Assembly (NCBI RefSeq): GCF_027571405.1
Contig: NZ_CP092968.1
Coordinates: 3,494,001-3,558,000, forward strand
Source: Methylocystis parvus OBBP
GTDB lineage: Bacteria; Pseudomonadota; Alphaproteobacteria; Rhizobiales; Beijerinckiaceae
Reading direction: 5' to 3'
DNA: 64,000 nt
In this document: positions 47,804-56,198 of the stretch, piece after piece
Numbering within the stretch: the stretch's first letter is position 1
Layout: each line of letters opens with the position of its first letter
Program-made: the position numbers and the translations under genes
Notes under the pieces: generated by a model
Databases searched by the model: none
Told to the model about the DNA's origin: nothing
Seen by the model: the letters and a program-made list of their open reading frames with translations, nothing else

Positions 47804-49665
47804 TTGGCCTCCCCCAACCCACGCTGAAGAACGTCGTACATATCGCACCCGACGAAAATAAACGCGCTCACGCCGGCGCTCCGAAGCTTTTGCTCCAGAT
47901 CGCCGGGGCGCCCGGCGGAATAAAGCGTCGCGCCAGCATTTTTGAGCGCGACGGCGGCCTGCTCGGCGGCCTCGGCGTAGACCTTGTCGGACGAACACAA
48001 GCAAGCGAGTTTCGCGCCAGAGGCTTTGAAGGCGGCGACGATTTCGTCGGCCTGGTCCGTCTCCGGCCCGAAAACCGCTTCGATCCCGCCAGCTTCGAAA
48101 AAGTTCTTCGAGAAATTGGCGCGTGCGGTGAAGGCCGCGATAGAGCCCAGATTGGCGAGGAACACTTTCGGGCGGGCGCCTGTCTTTTGGGCATGAGCGT
48201 CCGACTCGTCGCGCAGCCGCTCAAAGGGCTCGGAGAGTCGGCGCGGGGAGAGGGGGGCCGTCTTTACCGCGCCGGCGGGGACGTCCGCCGATTGACGCGT
48301 CGCGTCGAAGGGCGCCAGCACGTCGAGCAGCTTTTCGTGGATATCCGGGAATTCGTTTGCGCCGATAAGCTTTTCCCTGGCGCGCGCGACCTTCCTGGCG
48401 CGCTCGCCGGCGATCGTCGCCACGCGGCCCTGAAAACTTCCCTTTTCGAGCGATGCGGGCAGCCCGCCCTCCGTCTCGATCTCCTGAAAGGCCGCCCAGG
48501 CGCGTTCGCAGAGCTCATCGGTCAGCGTCTCGAATCCGCCGGCGCCGCTCGTCGGATCGTCGACGACGTCGATATGCGACTCGTCCTGCAGCACGAGCTG
48601 CGTGTCGCGGGCGAGGCGATGGGCGAAGCCGTCCGCCGCGCCGAGCGCCTGAGTGAAGGGCAGCACGGTGATCGTGTCCGCTCCGCCGATCGCCGCCGAG
48701 AAAGTCGCGAGCGTGCCGCGAAGAATATTGTTCCACGGATCGCGGCGGGACATCGTCCGCCAGGCGGTCTCCGCGAAGATGAGAGCGGGCTTCGGCGCAA
48801 GGCCGCAGGCCTCTTCCACCCGCGTCCAGAGGCGGCGGGCGGCGCGGAATTTGGCGACCCCCATGAACTCGTCCGCGTCGGCCGCGAAGCGCAGAGCGAT
48901 GAGCGCGCGCGCCGTCTCCACGTCGAGACCGTTCTCCGTCAGCGCGCGCAGATAGGCGATGGCGGCGGCGAGCGCGAAGGCGAGCTCCTGCGTCTCGGAG
49001 CCGCCCGCGGCGTGAATGACGCGCGCGTCGGCGACGACGGCGCCATTGGCGAAGCCGGCCTTGGCGATCGTCTTCGCGGTTTCGGCGAAAGATCTGGACG
49101 CCTGCGTCCACGGGGCGGGCGCGAAACCGTGCAGCGCCTGCAGTCCCAACGGGTCGAGGCCGAGCGAGATGCGCGTGATCGACGGTTCGATGTGACGGCT
49201 GTCGACATAGCGCATGATCGCGCTCGTCGCGTTCGGGGCGCAAGGCGAGGCTTCGACAATGACCGGAATGCCGTAATCGAGGCGCACGCCTTCCAAGAGG
49301 CGCGCGATCGTCTCGTCGCCGTCGCCGCTCAGGCCCGCGCCATAGGAGCCCTGCGAACCGGCGAAGACGATATGCAGGCCGTCGGCGCCGCCTTCGAGAT
49401 CCTCCAGAGCCAGCATGTTCGCGGCGTCCGCATCGGCGAGGTCCACGCGGCCGAGAATCGACCAGCGGCCGGGGGTGCGGCGCAAGGCGCGCGGCGCCTG
49501 GGCTTGGGCGCGGGGATAGAGCGGCGCGATGGCGACGCCGTCATAGGTTTTGGAGAGGAGGGAGTCGAAGGAGCCGCCCTTCAGCGCCTTATCGACGAGC
49601 TTGCGCCACTGCTCTTCGTTCGGCTGTGGAAAAACCCCGGCGATCGCTGTCTCATTGGCGCTCAT
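47800..49665 (-). CDS. mutA: Methylmalonyl-CoA mutase small subunit
   Basis: Non-catalytic subunit of the B12-dependent mutase that converts methylmalonyl-CoA and succinyl-CoA. The 621 residues have a TIM-barrel domain lacking full catalytic residues and a C-terminal Rossmann-like domain (KVFLANLGSIAAFTARANFSKNFFEAGG, then SDKVYAEAAEQAA) without the cobalamin-binding DxHxxG motif, as expected for MutA. The start at 49665 (MSANETAIAG) is chosen over an upstream ATG. Usually mutB follows, but here the next gene is a small exported protein, so the catalytic subunit is elsewhere. It pairs in pathway with pccB at 11.7 kb. Confidence 0.88.
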   Translation of the reverse strand: MSANETAIAGVFPQPNEEQWRKLVDKALKGGSFDSLLSKTYDGVAIAPLYPRAQAQAPRALRRTPGRWSILGRVDLADADAANMLALEDLEGGADGLHIVFAGSQGSYGAGLSGDGDETIARLLEGVRLDYGIPVIVEASPCAPNATSAIMRYVDSRHIEPSITRISLGLDPLGLQALHGFAPAPWTQASRSFAETAKTIAKAGFANGAVVADARVIHAAGGSETQELAFALAAAIAYLRALTENGLDVETARALIALRFAADADEFMGVAKFRAARRLWTRVEEACGLAPKPALIFAETAWRTMSRRDPWNNILRGTLATFSAAIGGADTITVLPFTQALGAADGFAHRLARDTQLVLQDESHIDVVDDPTSGAGGFETLTDELCERAWAAFQEIETEGGLPASLEKGSFQGRVATIAGERARKVARAREKLIGANEFPDIHEKLLDVLAPFDATRQSADVPAGAVKTAPLSPRRLSEPFERLRDESDAHAQKTGARPKVFLANLGSIAAFTARANFSKNFFEAGGIEAVFGPETDQADEIVAAFKASGAKLACLCSSDKVYAEAAEQAAVALKNAGATLYSAGRPGDLEQKLRSAGVSAFIFVGCDMYDVLQRGLGEAK

Positions 49666-49897
49666 TTGGTCCTGACCCCTCATGTTTTGCGGGCCTTTTG
49701 CCAGAAAGAGCCGCCTTGGGGAAGCGGCCGCAGGTCCGGCATGGTTGAGCCGGGCTTTATTTTCGGCGTCAAAACCCGTAACCAGAGCGCGCCGCTCATG
49801 CGCGGGGCGCCGTGGGCCGGGCCCGCCCTGCGTCAATGCGCCGCGCGGCGGCGCCCGCTCCCGTCAGGGGCGGGAGAGACCTTAAAGGAGGGGTTTC

Positions 49898-50173
49898 GTG
49901 ACGGATAATCCTCAGGACATTGCCAAGCTCAAAGAAGAAATCATTGAAGTGATCGCTTCCGAAGGCATGGTCGACCGCACCAAGGTGACGCCGGACGCGA
50001 CGATCGAGAGCCTCGATTTGAAGTCGGTCGACATCGTGATGATCCTCACGGCGCTCGAAGAGAAGTTCAACGTCTACATCCCCATGGACGGCTCGCTCCA
50101 GGAAGCGAAGACGGTCGAAAGCCTCATCGACGCGATCGCCGAGCACATTCAGAAAGAGCGCGAGACCCAGTAA
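49898..50173 (+). CDS. Acyl carrier protein (stand-alone, pathway-specific)
   Basis: A 91-residue ACP that carries acyl chains on a phosphopantetheine arm. The four-helix pattern is clear, and the attachment serine lies in SLDLKSVDIVMIL, where the usual DSL is replaced by LKS-VD. This differs from AcpP and AcpXL, suggesting a special partner set. It starts with GTG, with AAAGGAGG seven bases upstream, and its stop directly abuts the ketosynthase ATG. It is the first gene of an operon running to 55.7 kb. Confidence 0.88.
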   Translation: MTDNPQDIAKLKEEIIEVIASEGMVDRTKVTPDATIESLDLKSVDIVMILTALEEKFNVYIPMDGSLQEAKTVESLIDAIAEHIQKERETQ

Positions 50174-51409
50174 ATGGCGGCATCGCTTGGGGGCGACAGA
50201 GGGCGTCGCGTCGTCGTCTCCGGCATGGGCGCCGTCTGCGCCTCCGGCGTCGGCGCGCACAAGCTATGGCGGGCCGCGCGCGACGGCGTCGCTCAAATCC
50301 GCGAACTGAAAACGCTGCGGCCTTATGACGGCCGCATCAGGATCGCCGCTCAGGTTCCGGATTTCGAGCCGGCGGCCCATATCGAACCCGGCGTCCTTCC
50401 CTTCTGCGATCCCTTCACGCAATTCGCCGTCGTCGCCGCCGACGAGGCGATGGCGCAGGCGGGCTTCGGCCGCAAGGACCTCGCCGGGCCGCGCACCGCC
50501 GTCATCATGGGCACCGGCATTGGCGGCATGACCACGATCGAGGACGGCATCTACCGCTATTATGTGGAGAAGACCCGGCCCGAGACGCTGAGCGTCCCGA
50601 AGCTCATTCCAAGCGCCATGCCGACGACGCTCGGCGCGCGTTTTTCGGCGCTCGGCCCCACATTCGCCGTCGGCAGCGCCTGTTCCTCCGCCAGCCAGTC
50701 CATCGGCATCGGTCTTCAGATGATCCGTTCCGGCATGGTCGACAAGGCGATTGTCGGCGGCGCCGAAGCCTGCGTCATCAACGCGACCATCCGCGCCTGG
50801 GAAGGGCTGCGGGTGATGACGCCGAATTTCTGCCGGCCCTTCTCGATCGGCCGCAACGGCATGTCGCTCGGCGAAGGCGCGGCGGTCTTCGTCCTGGAGA
50901 CGGCGGAGTCGGCGAAAGCGCGGGGCCACGAGCCGCTCTGCGAACTCGCCGGCTACGGCACGACGAGCGACGCCAAGGACCCCGTGCGCCCCGATCTCGA
51001 CGGCGCGTCGAGCTGCATCGCGCAGGCGCTGGACGACGCCGGACTTGCGCCGACCGACATCCATTACGTCAACGCCCACGGCACGGCGACGCACGCCAAC
51101 GACATTACCGAATCCGAAGCGATCCTGCGCGTTTTCGGCGGCTATGGCCGCGAGGTTCCGGTCTCCTCGACCAAGCCGATCCACGGCCATGCGCTCGGCG
51201 CTTCGGGCGGGCTGGAGCTCGCGATCACGATTCAGGCCTTGCGCGAGCAGGTCGCGCCGCCGACGATCAACTTCCTCGAATTCGACCCGCGCTGCCCGAT
51301 CGACGCGGTGCCGAATGTCGCGCGCCCCCACAAGATCGACGCCGCCATGTCCAATTCCTTCGCCTTTGGCGGCATCAACGCCGTGCTGGTCGTACGCCAT
51401 GCCGCCTGA
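50174..51409 (+). CDS. Beta-ketoacyl-ACP synthase (FabF-like)
   Basis: A 411-residue condensing enzyme of the thiolase fold that extends acyl chains by two carbons. The triad is visible: nucleophile cysteine in VGSACSSASQS, histidines in NAHGTATHAND and KPIHGHALGASGG, plus the gate region SFAFGGINAVLV at the end. It lies directly after the ACP gene and overlaps the following hotdog gene by 11 bases, so all are likely translated together. Chain length or substrate is not readable. Its distinct context argues it is not the housekeeping FabF. Confidence 0.9.
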   Translation: MAASLGGDRGRRVVVSGMGAVCASGVGAHKLWRAARDGVAQIRELKTLRPYDGRIRIAAQVPDFEPAAHIEPGVLPFCDPFTQFAVVAADEAMAQAGFGRKDLAGPRTAVIMGTGIGGMTTIEDGIYRYYVEKTRPETLSVPKLIPSAMPTTLGARFSALGPTFAVGSACSSASQSIGIGLQMIRSGMVDKAIVGGAEACVINATIRAWEGLRVMTPNFCRPFSIGRNGMSLGEGAAVFVLETAESAKARGHEPLCELAGYGTTSDAKDPVRPDLDGASSCIAQALDDAGLAPTDIHYVNAHGTATHANDITESEAILRVFGGYGREVPVSSTKPIHGHALGASGGLELAITIQALREQVAPPTINFLEFDPRCPIDAVPNVARPHKIDAAMSNSFAFGGINAVLVVRHAA

Positions 51410-51791
51410 CGCGCAGTCCCTCGGGCCGTTCCGGCTGCGCGTCGATCCGGCGCAGGCCGAAGCCTATTCGCGCGAGACCGGCGGCGACGGGTCGAGCGTG
51501 CCGCTGTCCTTTCCCGCCGTCTGGCTGACCGACGCGACGCTCTTCGATCCGGTGCGCGCGCTTTGCGCAGCGCTCGACGTCGTGCCCGTGCAAGAGTCGC
51601 AAAGCTTTTCTTACGAGACGCCGCTCGTCGCGGGCGAGAGCTACGATGTGAGCGTCGCGATGCGGCGCGAGGAGACGCCCCCGCGCCTCGTCATCGACGC
51701 GATCATCGCCACGCCGGGGGGTGCCAGCGTCGCGACGAGCGAAACCATGCTGCGCCTCGTGCCGCGTACGGGCTTTGGAGGCGCGTCGTGA
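51399..51791 (+). CDS. Hotdog-fold protein, likely non-catalytic dehydratase partner
   Basis: A 130-residue protein with MaoC/hotdog-like features (ETPLVAGESYDVSVAMRREE, then strands ending SETMLRLVP), but lacking the catalytic D-x4-H of hydratases. The next gene encodes a hotdog with that motif. The pairing resembles heterodimeric dehydratases such as mycobacterial HadA/HadB, in which one half binds the chain and the other does chemistry. Start ATG at 51399 overlaps the ketosynthase stop; its own stop overlaps the next start as GTGA. Confidence 0.72.
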   Translation: MPPDAQSLGPFRLRVDPAQAEAYSRETGGDGSSVPLSFPAVWLTDATLFDPVRALCAALDVVPVQESQSFSYETPLVAGESYDVSVAMRREETPPRLVIDAIIATPGGASVATSETMLRLVPRTGFGGAS

Positions 51792-52192
51792 GCGACAAGA
51801 TCAAGATCGGCGACAAGCTGCCTGAAACGGTCGTCGGCCCGTTCGACGCGCAGGCGCTTGCGCGCTACGCCGAAGTCTCCGGCGACGACAATCCGCTGCA
51901 TCTCGACGACGCGCTCGCCGCCAAAATCGGCCTCGCCGCGCCGCCGGTGCATGGCATGAAGCTGCTCGCCTCATTCGAGCCCATGCTCAAGAAATGGCGT
52001 CCCGACCTCAGCCTGGTCGGTCTCGGGGCCAAATTCATCCAGCCCATCCTGCGCGGCGAGACGGTGACGCTCTCGGGCCGCGTGCTGCGGGCGTCCGATA
52101 AGGAAATCTTCCTGCGCCTCTTCGCGCATGGCGCGGCCCGCACGCCGGGCGTCATCGGCGAGGCGACGCTGCGGCGCGAGCCGGGGAAATGA
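51788..52192 (+). CDS. MaoC-like hydratase/dehydratase, catalytic hotdog
   Basis: A 134-residue MaoC-domain protein. The hydratase motif is present as YAEVSGDDNPLHLDD (Asp and His of the D-x4-H dyad), followed by PPVHGMKLLASFEP, the typical second MaoC segment. It likely dehydrates 3-hydroxyacyl-ACP or hydrates enoyl thioesters. It starts with GTG overlapping the previous stop. A composite repeat lies between this gene and the following SDR gene, the only larger gap in the operon. Confidence 0.87.
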   Translation: MSDKIKIGDKLPETVVGPFDAQALARYAEVSGDDNPLHLDDALAAKIGLAAPPVHGMKLLASFEPMLKKWRPDLSLVGLGAKFIQPILRGETVTLSGRVLRASDKEIFLRLFAHGAARTPGVIGEATLRREPGK

Positions 52193-52232
52193 GGACTGCT
52201 TTGCCTCTGCATCTGCGCCCCCATTCACTCCC

Positions 52233-52350
52233 CGTCATTGCGAGGAGCGTAAGCGACGAGGCAATCCAGGGCCGCGATGGGGCTCTGGATTGCTTCGCGT
52301 TTCCGCGAAGTCGGGTATGCCCGACTTCGAAAGAAATGCTCGCAATGACG
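52233..52350. repeat. Composite palindromic repeat, copy C
   Basis: Complete element: CGTCATTGCGAGGAGC left end, CGCTCGCAATGACG type right end, nested CAATCCAG/CTGGATTG, and the dyad at 52307-52328 with one base change (TATG instead of TATA). It sits inside the lipid gene cluster between the MaoC and SDR genes. Confidence 0.9.
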
Positions 52351-52454
52351 GACCTCTCAGAGCGGGTCAGCTTGTGGGCGAGCTGCGGCAAAGAACCCAC
52401 ATTGTCGACTCCTGCCCCCGCCCCGCAAAGGGACGTCGCGGGGGGACATCCCGT

Positions 52455-53246
52455 ATGACCCAACGTCTGCTCATCACCGGCGCCTCCTCCGGCATCGGCC
52501 GGGCGCTCGCCATCGCCTACGCCAGGGACGGCGCGAGCCTCTATCTGCTCGGCCGCGACCAGAAGCGGCTCGACGCGACGGCCGAAGCCTGCCGCGCCGC
52601 CGGCGCCGCGGAAGTCGAAATGCGCGTCGCCGACGTTCGGGACCGCGAGGCGATGGCGCAAATCATCGAGGCGGCTCATAGCGCGCGCCCGATCGACATA
52701 CTGGTCGCCAATGCGGGCGTCGCCACCGGCCTGTCGCCCGGGCAGATCCTCGAAACCCCTGAAGCCGTGCGGGCCATGATGGCGATCAACGTCTCGGGCG
52801 TTTTCAACACGGTCGAACCCGTCATTCCGCCCATGGCCGCGCGGGGGCGGGGTCAGATCGCCATTGTCGGCTCCATGGCGGGCGTCAGGAGCCTGCCTTA
52901 TTCGCCGTCTTATTGCGCGGCCAAGGCGAGCGTTCATATGTGGGCGGATTGCCTGCGTGGGCGCCTCGCGCCGCATGGCGTGAAAGTGAGTCTCGTCGTG
53001 CCGGGTTTCGTCGAGACGCCCATGGCCGCGCGCACCAGGTCGTGGCAGCCGGGCGCGATGTCCGACGAAAAGGCCGCGCAGATCATCAAGCGCGGGCTGG
53101 CGCGAGGCCGTCCCGTCATCGCCTTCCCGCGTTTCATGTATTATGCGATGCGCTTCTTCACATTCGTTCCCCACAGCCTCGTCGACGGCGTGATGCGGCG
53201 CTTCCATGTGGAGGTCCCGGAGACCTCCGAACGCGAGGTCTCGTGA
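52455..53246 (+). CDS. Short-chain dehydrogenase/reductase
   Basis: A 263-residue NAD(P)-dependent reductase. It has the TGASSGIG cofactor turn, LVANAG, the catalytic serine in IVGSMAG and Y-x3-K in SYCAAKAS, and a C-terminal hydrophobic stretch (FPRFMYYAMRFFTFVPHSLV) suggesting membrane contact. In this cluster it could be the 3-ketoacyl reductase or act on a sphingoid/lipid ketone. The longer open frame upstream to 52128 runs through the repeat; the ATG at 52455 is the natural start. Its stop overlaps the GT gene start as GTGA. Confidence 0.87.
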   Translation: MTQRLLITGASSGIGRALAIAYARDGASLYLLGRDQKRLDATAEACRAAGAAEVEMRVADVRDREAMAQIIEAAHSARPIDILVANAGVATGLSPGQILETPEAVRAMMAINVSGVFNTVEPVIPPMAARGRGQIAIVGSMAGVRSLPYSPSYCAAKASVHMWADCLRGRLAPHGVKVSLVVPGFVETPMAARTRSWQPGAMSDEKAAQIIKRGLARGRPVIAFPRFMYYAMRFFTFVPHSLVDGVMRRFHVEVPETSEREVS

Positions 53247-54403
53247 GTTTCCTCGACGTTCTGACATGGGCTGCGGCGGCCTATTGGGCCGCGGCCATCG
53301 CGCTGCTCATAATTTCCGTCGTCGCCACGGTTCTGCAGCCGCGCATCGCGGAAAAGCGGGCGCGGCGGCGCGACCAGCCGCCGGTCTCCATCGTCCTGCC
53401 CGTGAAGCTCCTGGACGCGGACTTCGAACGCACGCAGGAATCGGTTTTCGCGCAGCATTATCCGCGCTTCGACGTGACGGCCTCGGCCGTGGACACGGAC
53501 TCCCCCGCCGCGCGCAAGATGCGCGAGCTTTTCGCGCGCCACCCGGAGACTCCGTCGCGCCTGCTGGCTTCCACCGCGCATTTCGCAGCAAGCCCCAAGG
53601 TCGACAATCTTTACGCGCCTTTCATGCAGGCGGAAAATGACGTAATCCTGATGAAGGACGCCAATGTCCTTCTGGAGCCGGACGCGCTCGCCGAGCATCT
53701 GCGTCAGCTCAACGACGATGTCGGCCTCGTCTGCGCCATTCCCTATTGCGCGGGGCTCGACAATTTCGCGGCCCATGTCGAGGCGGCGATCATCAACGGG
53801 CCGCATGCCCGCATACTGTTCCTGGCCTCCTGCCTGGGGCAGGGCCATGGGATCGGCAAGATTATGTTGTTCCGCCGCTCCGACTTTCTGCGGGCGGGCG
53901 GCTTCGACGCCATTTCGCATACGGTGGGCGAGGACAACGCCCTTGCCAAGGCCATGCGGCGAATCGGTCAACGTCCAGTTTTTTCGCATCGCGCGGTGCG
54001 GCAGGAACTGGGCGCGAGGCGATTTCTCGATGTTTATCAGCGGCAATTGCGCTGGTTCGTCATCCGGCGCAACGACGAGCTGCTGTCCTTCGTCGCGGAG
54101 CCGATTTGCCAAGCTTTTCCAGCGCTTGTGGCCGGCGCCCTGGCGGCGCCGCTCATCGGAATGGCGCCGGTGTCGGGCTTCGCAGCGACCTTTGGCTTCT
54201 GGTTCACGCTCGAGACATTGCTTTCCATGGCCAAAGGATGGCAGTTATCCTACGCAGCGCCTGCGGTTTTCGTCATCCGCGAGGCTATGATGCTTGCGGT
54301 CTGGGTGAACGCCTGGATGACCGACCGGGTGGTCTGGGCGAAGGACAAAGTTCACGCGCGCGTCGCGGCGCAGCCGGCGCCCCCCGCGCATGAAGAAGGA
54401 TAA
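53243..54403 (+). CDS. Ceramide-glucosyltransferase-like GT (GT21/HpnI type)
   Basis: A 386-residue membrane glycosyltransferase. An N-terminal helix (AAYWAAAIALLIISVVATVL) precedes the GT-A domain with VDTDS, MKDANVLLEP, GEDNALAKAMRR and QRQLRWFVIRR, i.e. D, D, D and (Q)xxRW motifs of ceramide glucosyltransferase. C-terminal helices follow. It would glycosylate a lipid acceptor; ceramide, hopanoid or another long-chain lipid is possible. It starts with GTG overlapping the SDR stop and overlaps the next GT gene by 14 bases. Confidence 0.85.
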   Translation: MSFLDVLTWAAAAYWAAAIALLIISVVATVLQPRIAEKRARRRDQPPVSIVLPVKLLDADFERTQESVFAQHYPRFDVTASAVDTDSPAARKMRELFARHPETPSRLLASTAHFAASPKVDNLYAPFMQAENDVILMKDANVLLEPDALAEHLRQLNDDVGLVCAIPYCAGLDNFAAHVEAAIINGPHARILFLASCLGQGHGIGKIMLFRRSDFLRAGGFDAISHTVGEDNALAKAMRRIGQRPVFSHRAVRQELGARRFLDVYQRQLRWFVIRRNDELLSFVAEPICQAFPALVAGALAAPLIGMAPVSGFAATFGFWFTLETLLSMAKGWQLSYAAPAVFVIREAMMLAVWVNAWMTDRVVWAKDKVHARVAAQPAPPAHEEG

Positions 54404-55715
54404 CCTTTTGCTGCTCGGACTCTTTCTGTTCCTGGTCGACGCCGTCGCCTATCTTTGCGCCGCGATCCTCGTCGTCATCGGACTCGGCTATTTCGTCGTC
54501 ATCGGGCGCTTCCTCTATGATCTGGCGCGCGGCGCGCGCGATCCGGAAGCGCCGGCGCTGCCCGACGCCGATTTGCCGGCTGTGCTGCTGCAGATTCCTG
54601 TCTTCAACGAACCGCTTGTCACCGAGCAGTCGCTGCGCTGCGTCGCCCTGCTCGATTGGCCGAAGGACAAGCTGCGCATCCAGCTGCTCGACGATTCCAC
54701 CGACGAAACGAGCGAGCGCGCCGAGCGCGTGGCGGAGGAGCTGCGCGCCAATGGGACGATTATCGACCATGTGCGGCGCACGGACCGCTCCGGCTTCAAG
54801 GCCGGCGCCTGCGCCCACGGCCTGACGCTGACGGACGAACCCTTCGTCGCCATGCTCGACGCGGATTTCCGCCCGCCGGCGAACTGGCTGAAGCGCACCG
54901 TGCCTCTGTTTCTGACGGATGCGCGCGCGGGCTTCGTGCAATCGCGCTGCGAATTCCAGAACTACGAAACCAACTGGCTGACGCGCGCTCAGGGCCTGAT
55001 CCAGGACGGCCACTACATGGTCGAGCAGCGCTCGCGCGCGCTCGCCGGCTGGCTCTTCCAGTTCAACGGCACGGGCGGCGTCTGGCGCCGCGCGACGGTC
55101 GAGGACGCGGGCGGCTGGTCGGACTATTCGCTCTGCGAAGACCTCGATCTCACCGTGCGCGCGGAGCTCAGGGGCTGGCATGGCCTCTTCGTCTCGCAGC
55201 CGCCGATCCCCGGCCAGGTGCCGGACGGCATTCGCGACTTCCGCCGCCAGCAGCGCCGCTGGTCCAACGGCTTCGTGCAGGTGGCGCAGAAAACCATCCT
55301 GCCAATCTGGGAAGCGCCCTGGCCGCTGATGAAGCGCGTGATGGCGATCTCGCTCATCGTCCATCAGATCTTCTTCCCCGTGGCGGCGATCGGACTCATC
55401 GCCTTCGCGCTCGGCGCAATTCTGCACGGCTCGTTTGCGCCTTACGCATGCCTTCTCGAACTGATCCTCGTCATGACGCTGATGGTGGCGCTGGGCATGA
55501 CGCTCACGCCCTATCTGGCGCTCAAGCGCGGCGCGGTTCTCGATTACGCCAAAACCGTCGGCTCGGTGCCGCCGCTCTTCATCTATCTCGCCTTCGCCAA
55601 TGGCGCGAAGATCCTGCAGACGATCCGCGGCCGCAAATCGACTTTCAAGCGCACGCCGAAACAGGAGACGGCGGCGGCGGGCGAGGCGGCGACGGTCGAT
55701 GCGGAGGCGGAGTGA
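54390..55715 (+). CDS. Processive-type glycosyltransferase 2 (cellulose-synthase/CslA-like)
   Basis: A 441-residue inner-membrane GT2. Two N-terminal helix stretches lead into the GT-A domain with LLDDSTDETSE, MLDADFRPP, the acceptor motif SLCEDLDLTVRAEL (ED) and RRQQRRWSNG (QxxRW), then three or more C-terminal helices. This is the plan of glucomannan/beta-mannan and related synthases, though single-sugar lipid glycosyltransferases share it. Overlap with the GT21 gene points to joint action on the same glycolipid. The Ala/Glu-rich tail is not conserved in the family. Confidence 0.87.
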   Translation: MKKDNLLLLGLFLFLVDAVAYLCAAILVVIGLGYFVVIGRFLYDLARGARDPEAPALPDADLPAVLLQIPVFNEPLVTEQSLRCVALLDWPKDKLRIQLLDDSTDETSERAERVAEELRANGTIIDHVRRTDRSGFKAGACAHGLTLTDEPFVAMLDADFRPPANWLKRTVPLFLTDARAGFVQSRCEFQNYETNWLTRAQGLIQDGHYMVEQRSRALAGWLFQFNGTGGVWRRATVEDAGGWSDYSLCEDLDLTVRAELRGWHGLFVSQPPIPGQVPDGIRDFRRQQRRWSNGFVQVAQKTILPIWEAPWPLMKRVMAISLIVHQIFFPVAAIGLIAFALGAILHGSFAPYACLLELILVMTLMVALGMTLTPYLALKRGAVLDYAKTVGSVPPLFIYLAFANGAKILQTIRGRKSTFKRTPKQETAAAGEAATVDAEAE

Positions 55716-55748
55716 GTTTTTTAGCCTGCGTTTAATGGCGCGCGACGC

Positions 55749-56194
55749 ATTGGGTTGGAAAATCCGCTCAATACTTATTTGAAGCGTTACGCGCGCCAGA
55801 ACCATGAGAGCGGCGGCGCCAAGTGCTTTGTCGCGACGCCGCGCGAGACGGCTTTTATACCCTGAGTCGAGCCTCGCTCGAATTCACTCGCGTTCCTGCA
55901 TCGGTCACGAAAGGCCTCGGGCGCTACGAAGCGCCCGTATATCGGCTCGGCCGGCTTGCGGTGGACAAGAGCGTCCAGGGACGGGGGCTCGGCGGAAGGC
56001 TACTCATGCGTGCAGCGGAACGCTGCATCAAAGTGGCGGAAGAAGCGGGCGGCGTGGCTATGCTCATCGACGCGAAAGACGCAAACGCGGCTCGCTGGTA
56101 TGAGGGCTATGATGCAGTGCGGCTCCACGATTCGCCGTTCTCTCTTGTGCTGCCTGTCGCAACTGTCCTCGACGCGTTGCGACAGGACGATTAG
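55749..56194 (+). pseudogene. Frameshifted, truncated GNAT (TacT-toxin-like)
   Basis: Two frames together give one GNAT protein. Frame 1 from about 55749 encodes LENPLNTYLKRYARQN and SGGAKCFVATP, the N-terminal pattern of TacT-type toxins, then stops at 55863. Frame 2 continues DGFYTLSRASLEFTRV, then RLGRLAVDKSVQGRGLGGRLL and ARWYEGYDAV to the stop at 56194. The switch lies near 55842-55850. The start codon and first 15-20 residues are missing, and no DUF1778-type antitoxin gene is upstream. A sequencing error could explain the frameshift but not the lost 5' end. Confidence 0.72.
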
Positions 56195-56198
56195 AGCC

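Noticed and set aside
47638..49908. 756-codon plus-strand frame opposite mutA
   Set aside because: Shadow frame, Arg/Gly-rich, no start context.
54285..55805. 506-codon minus-strand frame opposite the GT2 gene
   Set aside because: Composition of a reverse frame, while the plus-strand protein has all GT2 motifs.
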